The position numbers and the translations under genes were made by a program. Positions 21,433-33,731 of a stretch of 64,000 nt of DNA are shown here, one piece after another. This DNA is from Dryocosmus kuriphilus (Eukaryota; Arthropoda; Insecta; Hymenoptera; Cynipidae). Numbering within the stretch: position 1 is the stretch's first letter; every line of letters begins with the position of its first letter. The DNA is taken from the NCBI GenBank assembly GCA_038277395.1, contig CM076191.1, positions 178,296,552-178,360,551 on the forward strand. The letters run 5' to 3'. A model generated the notes under the pieces. It was not told where the DNA came from, ran no database searches, and saw only the letters and a list, made by a program, of their open reading frames with translations.

Positions 21433-23499
21433 ATGTACCGTAAGCATTATAGAGATTTGTCACAACGGCAAAAAAAACGGCGCCTGAGAGATCAGCGATT
21501 GCGTGATCACCAATCTCTCCAGGTTTCAAGCAAACTTGTAATTGAAAATAATGATGTTGAAATTGAAGAAGTGTGTTCGGAGGAAAAAGATAATACAAAT
21601 GTGCATATTGATAAAGTTAATCAAATTGAAATTAAAAGTGCTCAAGAATTCCTCGTTGAAGGTATTAAGCAACTTATTATTGAAGAACAAGAGAAGGAGT
21701 TTTGGGAAAAATTAGAAACTTACTCCGATGATGAGGATGCCGAAGAAAGTTCGCCAGAATTAACTCTATGGGAAAAGGTTGCATCATGGGCCTTACGCAA
21801 TTATCAAAATAGAAAATCAATAAATGAGGTTCTTGATATCTTTCGCAGTGCAGGCCATGTAGATTTACCGAAAGATTCCAGAACTTTATTAGGGACACCA
21901 AGAAAATCGTCGAACATAATTCCTTGCGGATCAGGTTCCTATTTACACTATGGGTTGGATAGGGCTCTCTCTGATTTATTGAAAAGGATTCCACAGAATG
22001 TTCTTCCTACAGAAATTTTATTAGATATACACATCGATGGCTTGCCACTTTGTAAAAGCTCAAAAAGTCAGTTGTGGACTATTTTAGGTAAAATTGCTGG
22101 TCTAGCTTCTACTACTGTATTTGTCATCGGTGCGTACCATGGATACGAAAAGCCCAGCTCTGTTAGTGATTTTTTAAATCCTTTTATTAGAGAATACGAA
22201 AATATGAAACAAAGTGGATTTGTTAATAATGAGAAAGTATATACAGTTTCTATTAATTTAGTTATTTGTGACAGTCCTGCACGAAGTATGGTGACTTGTA
22301 CGAAGTCACACAATGCCTACTTCGGTTGCCCTCGCTGTATTGATGAGGGTGACTACATTGATCATAGAATGTGTTTCCTCAGCACAAACAGTTCATTAAG
22401 AAGTGACACATCCTTTCGTTTGCGGTTGAACCAGGAACACCACATCGCAGATTCTCCTTTCGAATTAATTGATACCAAGATGGTAACTCAGTTTCCATTA
22501 GATCCAATGCATCTACGAGATCTAGGATTGTCGAAGAAAATTTTGAAATTGTTATTCGAAGGTGATAGAAAGATGGGAAGATTAACTGCGAAACAAATAA
22601 AGTACTTATCTGAAATGTTACTTTCCTTAAAGCCATGGATACCAGGCGAATTTGTTCGAAAACCGAGAGGTCTCGATGAATTAGATAGGTGGAAAGCGGT
22701 TGAATTTCGTTTATTTCTTCTATACTTGGGTCCTCTTATTCTCGGCGAAGTTTTGTCTCCGGAATATACTATACATTTTAATGCCTTACATGCAGCATTA
22801 AGAATATTGTCTCATTCAAAACATTACAAAGAAAATAATAAATGTGCTGCTGACTTATTGAAATGGTATGTTGAAAATTTTAAAATTCTTTACGGGGAAA
22901 AAAATGTTGTATTCACGGTTCACTGCATTCAGCATTTAGCCGAAGAGGCCTTATTACATGGACCACTTGATGATTATACAGCGTATCCATTCGAAAATTA
23001 TATGCAAACTTTAAAAAAATTAATTCGCAGGTTTTTGAACCCTCTGCCGCAATTATTTCGCAGACTTGTCGAAACATCTCAGAGCACACATCAAGTGAAA
23101 GTGGAAATTAAGCCACAAAAATTTCCTCAGCTTGGGAAACCAATTCAAGTGAATTTACCTTTTAATTGCTATGATGCATATGCAGAAATAAGATTCAGCA
23201 ATTTTAAACTTACCACTGCACAGCCTGACAACTATTGTTTTATGAAAAATGACAGTATCGTTCAAATAGAATACATAGCCCATACGAAGGCAGAGATAGT
23301 ACTAATTGGAAAAGAATTCACGGGCCTAACTGGATTTCCAAATTATCCCGGTAATTCTAAAGATCTAGGTTTGTACGTCTCATCAGGATTTTCCAATACA
23401 AAATTGTTTCCAGTTGATGAAATCGAACAGAAAGCTGTTGTTCTCCCTTTGCGAGACAATTATTACATCCAACCACTCATGCATTCGCATACACTTTAA
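21433..23499 (+). CDS. DDE transposase, CMC/EnSpm-like (688 aa), intact
   Basis: One uninterrupted frame of 688 codons. Diagnostic segments are LDIHIDGLPLCKSSKSQLW (Asp202), LVICDSPARS (Asp280), the zinc-type GCPRC (Cys299, Cys302) followed by EHH, FPLDPMHL (Asp357), WKAVEFRLFLLYLGP, and AYPFENYMQTLKKLIR (Glu521). Asp202, Asp280 and Glu521 are the likely catalytic triad. The N-terminal 110 residues are charged and look like linker. This arrangement is known from insect transposases of the CACTA/EnSpm-like (Transposase_21/DUF4218-like) group; the exact superfamily is uncertain. A splice acceptor (GCTTTCAG) ends at 21408, 24 bases before the ATG. A donor (AAG then GTAAGT) lies one base after the stop, so the gene is a single coding exon between splice sites. 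It lies inside intron 1 of the BEN gene. Confidence 0.85.
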   Translation: MYRKHYRDLSQRQKKRRLRDQRLRDHQSLQVSSKLVIENNDVEIEEVCSEEKDNTNVHIDKVNQIEIKSAQEFLVEGIKQLIIEEQEKEFWEKLETYSDDEDAEESSPELTLWEKVASWALRNYQNRKSINEVLDIFRSAGHVDLPKDSRTLLGTPRKSSNIIPCGSGSYLHYGLDRALSDLLKRIPQNVLPTEILLDIHIDGLPLCKSSKSQLWTILGKIAGLASTTVFVIGAYHGYEKPSSVSDFLNPFIREYENMKQSGFVNNEKVYTVSINLVICDSPARSMVTCTKSHNAYFGCPRCIDEGDYIDHRMCFLSTNSSLRSDTSFRLRLNQEHHIADSPFELIDTKMVTQFPLDPMHLRDLGLSKKILKLLFEGDRKMGRLTAKQIKYLSEMLLSLKPWIPGEFVRKPRGLDELDRWKAVEFRLFLLYLGPLILGEVLSPEYTIHFNALHAALRILSHSKHYKENNKCAADLLKWYVENFKILYGEKNVVFTVHCIQHLAEEALLHGPLDDYTAYPFENYMQTLKKLIRRFLNPLPQLFRRLVETSQSTHQVKVEIKPQKFPQLGKPIQVNLPFNCYDAYAEIRFSNFKLTTAQPDNYCFMKNDSIVQIEYIAHTKAEIVLIGKEFTGLTGFPNYPGNSKDLGLYVSSGFSNTKLFPVDEIEQKAVVLPLRDNYYIQPLMHSHTL

Positions 23500-23500
23500 G

Positions 23501-24593
23501 GTAAGTTGACAATTTACAAATAACTTAATTTTGCTTAGTCCACTATTTAGGCGTGACATAGTGAAGCTACCAACCAGTAAAGTGATTAATTAGTTTCCTG
23601 TACATATTTACAGTATGAAAATGTAAATATTTGACAATAAACAATTTTAAACACTAATCTTACCTATTATGATATTGATGAAATTCTAAAATTAACACAC
23701 TTGATACAAAATACATTAATTTGGAGTTCTTAAAAATTATATAAAATTGCTAAGTATCAAATTTGAAATTGCATGATGTCAAAGAACTACAAAATTAAAA
23801 CTGTTCCATTTCTAAAAGTATGACCTTGTAATATTCAGTTTGAAACACTTTTAACTTTATATTTATTCAGATTCTTCATGAAGATGGAGGTTTTAAAAAA
23901 AATTGGAAATTATAAGAGAGAATTGGAAAAAAATCTGCAATAAGCTAGAAATATTACAAACACTAGTAACATCAACGTTTTAAAGTTTTAAGATTTTCAA
24001 ATTCAAGATCATTTAGTTTTGATGAATAATTCTAAAATCGTTTATTTTTAATGATTGAAATTGATAATATTGTTAAAATATGATGGCTTGGTTTACAAAT
24101 TTTAATTTTGTAGTCCCTTTTTAATTACTTAATTCACAACTTTTACAATTTTACAATTTTGAAGCTTTTATTTCTCCACATTTACAATTATTCCATATTT
24201 GAGGCTTACCCGTGTGGAAATTGTAATGTGGCTCTTATGAGGCCCTCATTAGTTTTCCTCAATATTATTAGGGCCCTTATTAGGAAAACTAATAGGGACC
24301 ATGCTAGTTTGGTTACGCAAAATTATTAGGGGCCATAAAATGGCATACTCACAAGGCCCCAAACAAGTGCCCATATTAACGCCCGATTAGTGTACAGGTT
24401 CTACCCTGGAAACCCAATAAGATATTTTTAAAATAATGCTATCAATAAAGAGAAAAATTTGTATATTTTTATAAGTCTTATGCAATACAAATTTATTCGG
24501 ATAATTCACAGTCTGTTAGCGTGTTCTATTCATTATTGTCGTGCAATGAACCCCTTCTTTGCCAAAATCCATCCCAATCTTTTGCATGTGCAA
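23501..24593. other. Intron sequence of BEN gene; GGCC-rich short repeat
   Basis: AT-rich, with a GC-richer piece at about 24209-24410 holding several TTAGGGGCC, GGCCCTTATTAGG and GGCCCTCATTAG motifs in both orientations, probably a small MITE without clear ends. Confidence 0.4.
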
Positions 24594-24674
24594 GGACTGG
24601 CGTAGCCAGGACTTTTTTTGGGAGGGGCTAACCTTAGGGGACAAGTTCCCCCCCCCCCCCCCCCCCCCCCCCCC
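24594..24674. other. TE-end-like segment with a 27-base C run
   Basis: GACTGGCGTAGCCAGGACTT, then GGGAGGGGC and an uninterrupted C run at 24648-24674. The motif resembles the common insect transposon end (C/G)AGTGGCGGATCCAG..(G/C)n; compare the poly-G copy at 44162-44214. It sits 33 bases before the BEN-gene acceptor. Confidence 0.5.
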
Positions 24675-27040
24675 AACACACTGATTAATGTTATTCTTCC
24701 TGTTCAGAACCGTATTTGGTTCGTTGCGTCATGGGAAAATTGGTGCAATGCTGTCCCAAATATTTGGATATCGACTGATCGACGTCTGCTGTACTGGCCT
24801 CCTAAGGGCAAGCATCCTTCTACTTATTACATGAATAAATGGATAATACCAGAACCAGATTGGAGTGAACACACACTAAAATTTCTTCATGGCCCATTCG
24901 GTATGTTAAACATTATTATAATAATTTTGTATTCACGTGAAAACCTTTGTGGCACAGTAAACAGAGTGCGACTGGACTATAAATTCGGGAGATGAGTGGG
25001 AATTTCTTGAGACCCGGTAAATGCCACTGAATTTATCTGGTAACCGGGAATTCTCTAAATGTTTAGACGAAAATCTATGCAATCACTCTTAATATGACAA
25101 ATTTCATATCAAATTATATAATGCAATTTTTTATTAAGTTTCATTTCAACTTTTTTCGATGTTAAATTCCATTCTTAACTTTTCCATTCTTAAATTTTCT
25201 AGTTATAAAATGATTCAGTTTACAATGCATAATTCTAAAGTCTGTTATTCAATTTTTTTAAATTTAGGTCTTTTATTTTTAAAGTACATTTTTAATTTGA
25301 AGAATTTACAAAATCAGTGTTCATGAAGTATAAAATTAAAAGCGTTTACATTTAGAAATTTCTGGTAAAAAACTTTTTAAGTTGAAAGGGAGTTGTAAGG
25401 GAGGGAATTATGGTTTTAAATTTTTTTCTGAATTGTAAGAGGCCCTTTGGTGATTTTATCTTTTTTTTTGTTTACTTTTTTTTAGATTGGAAGGTGTTTT
25501 TTTTTTGCTTTTAACATATTCATTGAGTTGAATGGGATGAAATTATGCTTATTTTTTCTGGATTAGAAAAGGCAATTTTTTTCTTTGAACATTTTTCTGC
25601 AGTTGGAAGGGATGAAATGTTGTCTATTTTTTTTCTGAATTGCAAGAGGGACATTTCTTGTTTTTAGGATTTGTATCGAGCTGGAAGAGAGAAGAGTTTT
25701 TTTCTGATTTATAAGGGGAAACTAATCCTTTTTCATTTCTTTATCGAAACTGATACTCAAAAATTGAAAATTTCAATATTACAGAAAATTGACTACAAAA
25801 GTTGCATGAAATTACGTTTTTTAGGCAATAAGCGTAATAATATGCAGTTTTCTAAATGATTTTTGGGATGTCTGTAAGACGTCCAACAGACCCCCACTGG
25901 ACATCCGTTGCAATGAAAATATAAAAACATTTCTAAAAATCATTGCTGATAAAGTTTATGTTTAGTTCATAATTTTTATGATTTTTCTAATTTATTGCTC
26001 TTCATTGAGTCGAAGAAGGGGACTTTTAATTTTCAATACTTTGTTATTTCTTGTATGAGCGTAATTTTTTAATAAACTTCTTAAATTAAAATTTTTTTTC
26101 CAAATTTTTTTATTTCGTTGACCCCGGGAAATGAGCGAGATTTTTTTTCCTTATTAAAACGACCATCCTGGTAAGGATCGAAATTTACAATTTTAGTTAA
26201 CATGGACAACAAGCATTTTTTATAGTAGATTTTTTCATTAACAAATTATAATTTTATGCATGTCATAGACGAAAATGTGTATGTTTTGAAAGTAGTTTTC
26301 GTTAAAAGATATATACTATTGTTTTAGCTAACGAAAAATTAGCGAAAGATGTTGAAAAGCAGGTTGCTACGTATTCCAGTTCTGATGAGAATATTCATCA
26401 CATTATTCCAGATCCACAAGTACCAAAAAAACGTCCTCTCTATCCAAAAAAGATTAGTTCATCAGATGAGGAAGAACTTTGTAGGTGCAATACACATAAG
26501 TTTTACAAACTTCTTAAGGTTCTTTGTTTTGTTTTTACTTTTCATAGCCTGAGGCTAAATCCATACTTTTCCCCTACGTTGCAAATTTAAATTCTGCGTT
26601 ATTTGAATAAGACAAAATTCTGATTGCGATAACTGAGGTATTTCAAGGAATCATTTTTTTTCATTCATAGGTACAAAAAAACCGAAATCCTATATTACGC
26701 AGCCGCCATGGAGTTTTTCTGAAGAGAACGGACGTGCAAACTTTCAAAAAACTGTCGATTTAAAATCTGGAAAGCCGAAAATTATTGAACAGCTGGTTTT
26801 CAGGCCCGGCAGTAGTCGTATGCCTTTGCAAGAGATTACAAGTAAATCAGGTATCACTCACTTTACTTATGTAAAATAAGATTTAAAATAAAATTGAAAC
26901 ATTTAGCATTTTTCGGCAAAGCTTTCCTTTTAGTTATAAAAATATTTTTTAATTTCCAAAAGGTACGACTTTCGACCAAAGTGTAAACGCCAAAGAACCT
27001 TTGCAATCAACTCGAAATTTTATTCTGACATGAATTTTAG

Positions 27041-28009
27041 GTAACCACGATCCTGGAGCAAGATCGACAACCAAATACACGGACATGACAAGGAAGACCA
27101 GTCTAGATGAAAAGGGTCTGAGAGAAAAGTCCAAGGATGATAAGCATAGGCATTCTCAACAGCGAGATGTTAAGTCTAGTAAGTTTTAATCTTATTTTTA
27201 TGTAGCAATAAATATTTATTGTTTGAGATCGTGCTTTAGATTCATCCTAATAAATTGCTTTCCCTCCCAAATAAAACATGAGTAGCACCTCTCCTCTTGT
27301 GCTTCATCTAATTTTATTATAATATTATAGGCTACCATGATTCTGGATCAAGATCGAGAAACAATAACAAGGACATGACAAAGAAGACCAGTCTAGATGA
27401 AAAGGTTCAGAGAGAGAAGTCCAAGGATGATAAGCATAGGCATTCTCAACACCGAGATGTTAAGTCTAGTAAGTTTTAATCTTATTTTTATGTAGCAATA
27501 AATATTTATTGTTTGAGATCGTGATTTAGATTCATCCTAATAAATTGCTTTCCCTCCCAAATAAAACACGAGTAGCACCTCTCCTCTTAAGCTTCATCTA
27601 ATTTTATTATAATATTATAGGTTACCATTATCCTGGAGCAAGATAAACAACCAAATACAAGGACATGACAAAGAAGACCAGTCTAGATGAAAAGGGTCAG
27701 AGAGAGAAGTCCAAGGATGATAAGCACAGGCTTTCTCAACAGCGAGATGTTAAGTCTAGTAAGTTTTAATCTTATTTCTATGTAGCATTAAATATTTATT
27801 GTTTGCGATCGTGATGTAGATACATCCTAATAAATTGCTTTCCCTCCCAAATAAAACATGAGTAGCACCTCTCCTCTTGTGCTTCATCTTATTTTATTAT
27901 AATATTATAGGTTACCATGATCCTGGAGCAAGATCGACAACCAAATACACGGACATGACAAAGAAGACCAGTCTAGATGAAAAGGGTCAGAGAGAGAAGT
28001 CCAAGGATT
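27041..28009 (+). repeat. Fourfold 290-bp exon plus intron duplication
   Basis: Exons begin at 27041, 27331, 27621 and 27911, exactly 290 bases apart. Each full unit has a 138-bp exon in phase 1 on both sides, flanked by an AG acceptor (the TATTATAG form in units 2-4) and by GTAAG. The product of a unit is a 46-residue Lys/Asp/Ser-rich segment (KKTSLDEKG.REKSKDDKH). Unit 3 has a TAA a few codons in; unit 4 is cut at 28008. Confidence 0.92.
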
Positions 28010-28500
28010 GACAGTTCAATCGTTTTGAATCGGACAATATTTTTAAATCGTCCTTACTCGTTTTCAATCGGGACAAACGTTTTAATCGTTCAAAATCGGG
28101 TAAATGCGCTTGCGCATTCAAACAGAATTTAGACTTGAAAAATTTTCATAAATTCGCACATTCGCATAATAATATACATAAATAATTATTATTATATATG
28201 GTAATTATAAGAGGATTTTGCCTTTAAAAGAATGCTGATAAAGTTTGCATCAGGATTGAAATATATTTTGTTTCGCATTTAAATGGAAATCTTATTATAA
28301 GCCAAAATTTAAATATAATAATTTAATAATTACCACTAAGTATATTATTTCTTTACTTCCACTCAGCCTGCATATACCATTATACTATTTATATTTATTA
28401 TCATCAACCTGTCAACATTTGCCAGGTAGACGTTATCACGATCACATGTTTTAAAAGTAAGGTTAGGTTAATTAAAGACGTTAAACACCTTGCTCTTACG
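28009..28500. other. Sequence interrupting the fourth repeat exon
   Basis: From 28009 the exon repeat is replaced by ATCGTTTTGAATCGG-type motifs (three related copies by 28110), then AT-rich sequence. It may be part of an older insertion into which the 1,923-bp element later moved. The matching right side would be 30432 to about 30670. Its ends are not defined. Confidence 0.4.
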
Positions 28501-30423
28501 CAGCCCTATCCGACTCCTGGCCTTAGCGTAGAATAACTGTGGAGAATATATGCCTACCACTTGAGTAGTACAGAAATCCAACTAGTGGCGGCGCAGTTGC
28601 TTTTCGGCCCGGTATTTACGTTAGCTGTCATAGGATAACCACACAAATTAATTTTTATTATAGTTAATTTGTGTTTATTTATGATTGTGTATATAAAAAT
28701 TAACATAATTAAATATTAATAATACTATTAATTGATTTAAAATGCCGCGGTATAAAGGACATAGATGCATAGTACCGTTTTGTAATTCGGGGTATGACTC
28801 GAATTCTGAAAAATTTCATCTTTTTTTTCCGTTCCATTTGAGAAAAAACGTTTATTACAGAGGGCAAAAGCGATTTCGCGAAAAGAATTTGTTTTAAAAA
28901 GTGGAATGGTTGTTTGTGATAAACATTTTTTGCCAGAAGAGATCATTTGGAAACGTGAAGTGAAGGATCCTGCTGGTAACGTCATGTCATCGGTATATAT
29001 TGTTTACGTTTGGTAAAGTTTATTTTACATAGCTTATATTTTAAAAACAATGCAGTAAATTTAAACAAAATAAATTTAGAAGATTTTTATTTAAAAAACC
29101 TTTTTTGGAGTAAGAAGATTCGAAATTTTTAACGTAAAATATTATAAAATTTTGATGGAATAAAAACGACGAATTCCAGACTTGTTAAAATTTCAAACTT
29201 GATAACGTTTCGATACCGAACAGGTTTCCTCATTAGATCTAATCAATATAAAAATTAAAATTTAAAAGGCCATAATAATAAACTTGAACTTTCGAGCGTC
29301 AATATTAATTATTTTTTAAATCAATCTGAAATTTTGGAGGTTAGGGTTATAATTTTGAAAAGATAAAAGTAGAAGTGGTGTTGCGAACGAAATGATTGCT
29401 AAATTAATTATGTTAAATTTTCAAATAATAAAGAATTGTTCGCTGGAACAAAAGCAGAAGTTTTTGCTCCAACGAACAATCCCATGCTCAAAAATATACT
29501 TAAAAAATACTTAAAAAATAATTACCATTGACGCTCGAATGTTCAAGTTTATTATCATGGCTTTTATTCCACCAATTTTTTTTAAAAGCTTAAAGTTGAA
29601 CGAATGCATTAACTAGAATTAATTAATATAAGGCAGTAGGCAAATGTCAATATTGTTTAAAGTATTTCGTGTTTAGTTTAAAGAGAAAAAATTCGTAATT
29701 GAAGTCTTCAAGGAAGATAAAATATCTAAGTATATTTCATTTCAGACTTATAATATAACTTATATATAAAGTTATATAAATTATAATTATATTAATACTC
29801 TTTATACTTTTATTTATTTATTTAAATAAACGTTCATATATTTATATTTTATAAACGCATTTTCTCTGACCTTGCATTTTATTTATTTTAATCATTCTTT
29901 TTGGGTCTTTTAAATATTTAAATTATTCAAAAATGATTTTAAATTGATTGATTTCATACCTCTATTTAAAAGTAAAAATACCGCTTTAAGATAATTCATT
30001 TTTTATTTCGATAATATAATTTGAATTATATTTTAATTTTAATTACTTGGGTTGTTATTTTTAATTATTTGGGTTGTAATTTTTAATTATTATTAATAAT
30101 AATACTTTTTATTGAATTATTATGAACCTTTGACACAATATATAGTAGCTATATTTATATCTTTAAATTTTCGCCCTTTTTCTGTTACTTTGTTCTGTTT
30201 TTTTTTTTTAACGAATAGTTGTGCATTCGTAAATTGTAACATAAAAGATTTTTGTTATTTTTATCAAAAAAGACCTTTTTTTAAAAATATTTGTATAATA
30301 ATCCCATAAGGAATAATGTTAAAGCCGGGCCGAAAAGCAGGGGCGCCGCCGACGGTTCATTTACGAACTACCCAACTGGTAGGCACATATTCGCCACATA
30401 TAATTTGGAGTCGGATAGGGCTG
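28501..30423. mobile_element. CA..TG DNA transposon with THAP relic, copy 2 (1,923 bp)
   Basis: The left end is CAGCCCTATCCGACTCC and the right end GGAGTCGGATAGGGCTG. The 8-bp flanks CTCTTACG at 28493-28500 and 30424-30431 are identical. It is an inverted copy of 10698-12620, and both are 1,923 bp. It lies inside the BEN gene region. The perfect target duplication points to a younger insertion than copy 1. Confidence 0.93.
28742..29016 (+). pseudogene. THAP domain relic in copy 2
   Basis: ATG at 28742, then GHRCIVPFCN with the first Cys pair, then an FHLFFP box. An indel in a T-run (28809-28818) moves the rest into another frame, where VVCDKHF gives the second half of the finger. The distal frame ends at TAA 29014. 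It is one base longer than the copy 1 relic. No transposase core follows. Confidence 0.75.
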
Positions 30424-33064
30424 CTCTTACGCGCACAGAATTCGCGCGAGAAATAACGTTGTTGCGGTTGTTGGGGTAACTTAACCTACAAATTGATGAA
30501 CAACCAACAACGATGGATCAGGGTGGATCTTTTGATCTGATGCAGTCGCGTCATGTGTGTCTATAAAATAAATTATATTTTATTATATTGAGTGTAATAC
30601 AATAAAAACACATTTTGTGCGTGTAAAAATATAACATGTTTTTTTTTTTGTGCAATACCTATGTGGAAGCCAGCGAGGCACGAGAAAAATTTGTCAGTAA
30701 AGCTGATTTCAAGAACTTTACAAATGCTTCAAGTTCTGATGAAGTTAACAAGAAGATGAAACATAACGTGCTTGGAAGTGATAAGCAACAATTTTATAGG
30801 GCTGCGATATTGCGTGATGCAGGTATGTCACAATTGATTTCTATGGTAATATTCTTATAAAGTTTACAACGTCCTGCTACGCCGCGGTAATTCATTTTTA
30901 AATCGATGATACTGTACCAATTTTCTATTATTTTATTTCTATTTCTTTCGGCTTTCATATCTATTGCATTAGTGCGCTTATTTTATGTCTTAAATTTATT
31001 GTTAGCAATTGTCGCTGAACTTCAAACTAAAATTGAAAATGGTCGGATCCGTACTGCTAACTCTAAATTTCTTGAATCAGCTGCACCATCTTCTAATATA
31101 GAAACTGTCAAAAGAGGAGAATCTTTGAAAGTACGTATTGGTACCTAATAATAATGAATACAATTACAGCTTCTTTTTTGAACATTAACGAAAATAAAGT
31201 TAAAATAAAGTTGTTTTATTATACGGAGTTTTATATTTTGTAGGAATCTCAAAAAAAGAGCAGAGCTATCGAAATTGAAAATGAGATCTTTCATAAACAA
31301 AATGCTTTAAGATTTACCAACGAAATAGTTCCTGGTAACAGAGATGGTGGTCAAAAAGCTCTACATATAAAAAATTCTCACCCCAAATTCATGCCGGCCC
31401 GTCTTCACCACCCAGGAAGAAAATCTATTTACAAGAAGCTACCCAAAAAGTGATCAAAAAGCCGAGTGTTCCGCGAAAACTGCTTTTTAAGTCAAATAAT
31501 AAAGATGAGAATAATATTCACTTCGAAATTAATACAAAGAACTCGCTATATAAATCATTAAATGAATCTCTGGATTTGAATTTTGAGCAATGTTCATTCT
31601 AAAGTGAACATCAAAGTGAATCTCAAGTTCATGTAGAAATCAATCCACTATCAACAGAACCTTTGGAAGTAAATTTCCTAAACAAAAAGGAATCAAATAA
31701 TTCAATAGATTTCTCCTCCAAGGTAAAATATGTCACTTTTCTTAAAGAAATGCTTTATATTGATATTAATATACCTAATAAATATTAATTATATTGCATT
31801 CTTTTTAAAATTTATGTACTTATTTTCAGGAAGGAAGTTCGGTTTGCCACAATTTTTTTTGCCTGCAGCGAATCTTAAAACTAGAAGAAAATGTCGCTGA
31901 GTTAACGAAGCAGAATTCTCTTTGTCATCAACAAATATCAAAACAAGAGGAAAATATTGCAGGTGAAGAGGCAAATTTGGAAACCAATGAAATCAGACAG
32001 AAATATACCGATTTGCAGGATTCCTTTCTGCATCATGTTGAGGAGTTCCAAGGTATGTTTACACCAAATCAGAATGTATAAATTATATTTATTTCTTTCC
32101 AAGAGAAATTTAAAATAAAAATTTCAACTACTTTTACACTCGTGAAAATTACAAAAATACAAGATTACTTCAAGTAACTTCGGTTATTTTTCTACAGCGA
32201 AACTCTGAGTTACTCACAATGGAGATGCGAAAGTGCCAGCATACCCTGCCTCAGGATTTATTCGCAAAAGTGACGATCATGTACGTTGCAAACATTGATT
32301 TTTTTACAACTAAGTATATATAGATATTTTTCATTCAAGTTTGGTATTACATTTTATTTACTTTTTATTGAAGAAATAAATAAAATTGATTACAGATTCA
32401 TTTAGATCGAGGAATTTATTTAGCGCGCGTAAAGTACTACGATGCTTGCAATCAAAATTCGTCTTCTCTGTTCGTTAAAATGCTATGTGATATGCTTTTT
32501 TACAGCACAGGAATTAAAAAATTCCACAATTTCAGGTAAAGATAGTAATAGGAAACGAGGTATTTCTAGGAAACCTGATAAACTGGATCCAATCAGAGTT
32601 GTCAATAAAAGGTACTGATTATATTTTTAAAAATTATAATTTATGTAATATTGTTTTTTTTACAATGATACAAAATGTTCTGTATTTTTCTTAGATATTA
32701 CTAGGCACTGGCTAGTGGAGCAATGCCACTATTCCGAAGAGGTTGTGGATGAAGAAGTCGGTAAAGTTGTGACACATATTTCAAACAAGATCGCAGACTT
32801 GCAGAAAGATTCAAAGAAGAAAAGTAATATTTTCACAAATTAAAAACATGCTTTATTATTTCGATATTAATTTTTAAATACTTTAATAAGCATTCCTTTA
32901 TATTCACAGAACGAAATGTGATTGCGAGTAGAAGCATCAGTGACGAAGGAAATGTAGGCCAATCGGATAATTTACTACTGGATGAAGTAACGCCTGAGGA
33001 ACAGGCGGAAATATTATGGACAGAAATCGTTCAGCTGAACGAAAATTCTAAATCTAAAAATTGA

Positions 33065-33466
33065 AAGAAGAAGGGGATACAACGATGTACAAAAATGATG
33101 GAGTAGTTGAAGGATCTCTGCACAAGGCAAAAGTATTACATTGACATTTACACCATACTATCGTATTTCAAATTTGAAAGTCCCGCCGTCGCGTGCGACA
33201 TTACCAACAGCATTTTGGCAGCTGTGGTTGGCGCGACGAGCGCTGTTACCTATCAAATTCTGTCATAACTCCACTTGTTGCATACAATTGTTTTTGTACT
33301 TTAAATGTTTTTTACATGGAATATGGTTGTATTTCGCACAATGGGAAATTCGCGGAAAAGAAAAAAGTGCTTCCTTGCCGCGAATGCAGTTGCAGTGTCT
33401 CTGCAGTCCCTAACATAATCATTTACAGATTGTAAGTATTCCTCTGGTACTGCTTTCTCCTTCTAG
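33065..33466. other. 3' flank of BEN gene
   Basis: There is no recognised gene. A GC-richer piece at about 33182-33245 contains CGTCGCG and CGCGACG in loose inverted arrangement. It might be the end of the BEN/transposase transposon, but no matching left terminus was found. Confidence 0.35.
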
Positions 33467-33727
33467 CCATTGGAACTCTTTCTCTACTTCCCCTCATTTC
33501 ACACTTTTCCATTATCGTATTTTAGCACAGATATTTTTACTTTTTTCGGAAAACTGTATACTAAGCGCACTTTATACAACCGTGAACCCCTTCCGGGTTG
33601 AGGAAATTTTTTTGCAAAGTGTCTCTTTAAAATACATAAGTCGTATATACGATAACAAATGGAATTGAATAGGAATTAAGGCGACATCACATTTCTAACC
33701 TATTTTTCGACACCTCGGCCAACAGCC
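33467..33727. mobile_element. TTAA foldback element, one arm only
   Basis: It matches the centre and right arm of the 475-bp TTAA element (from CCATTGGAACTC to GGCCAACAGCC) and ends at TTAA 33728-33731. The left arm is missing. Confidence 0.85.
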
Positions 33728-33731
33728 TTAA

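Larger units (their letters stand above)
20845..33064 (+). pseudogene. Multi-exon BEN-domain gene, disrupted
   Basis: Exons supported by splice sites and phase: 20845-20877 (ATG, 11 codons), 24708-24900, 26328-26480, 26671-26850, 27041-27178, 27331-27468, 27621-27758, 27911-28008 (cut), about 30674-30822, 31006-31130, 31244-31722, 31830-32052, 32198-32280, 32396-32611, 32695-32823, 32910-33064 (stop 33062). Exon 2 has a W..VP..W..YWPP pattern seen in transposon-linked insect proteins. The middle is Lys/Ser/Asp-rich, and 31830-32052 is coiled-coil-like. 32396-32611 encodes a BEN-like DNA-binding domain (HLDRGIYL, FVKMLCDMLF, ELKNSTISGK). Breaks: a stop in the third repeat exon, loss of the fourth, frameshifts near 31395, 32495 and 32700, and a stop near 31600. 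The transposase lies in its first intron. Confidence 0.72.
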
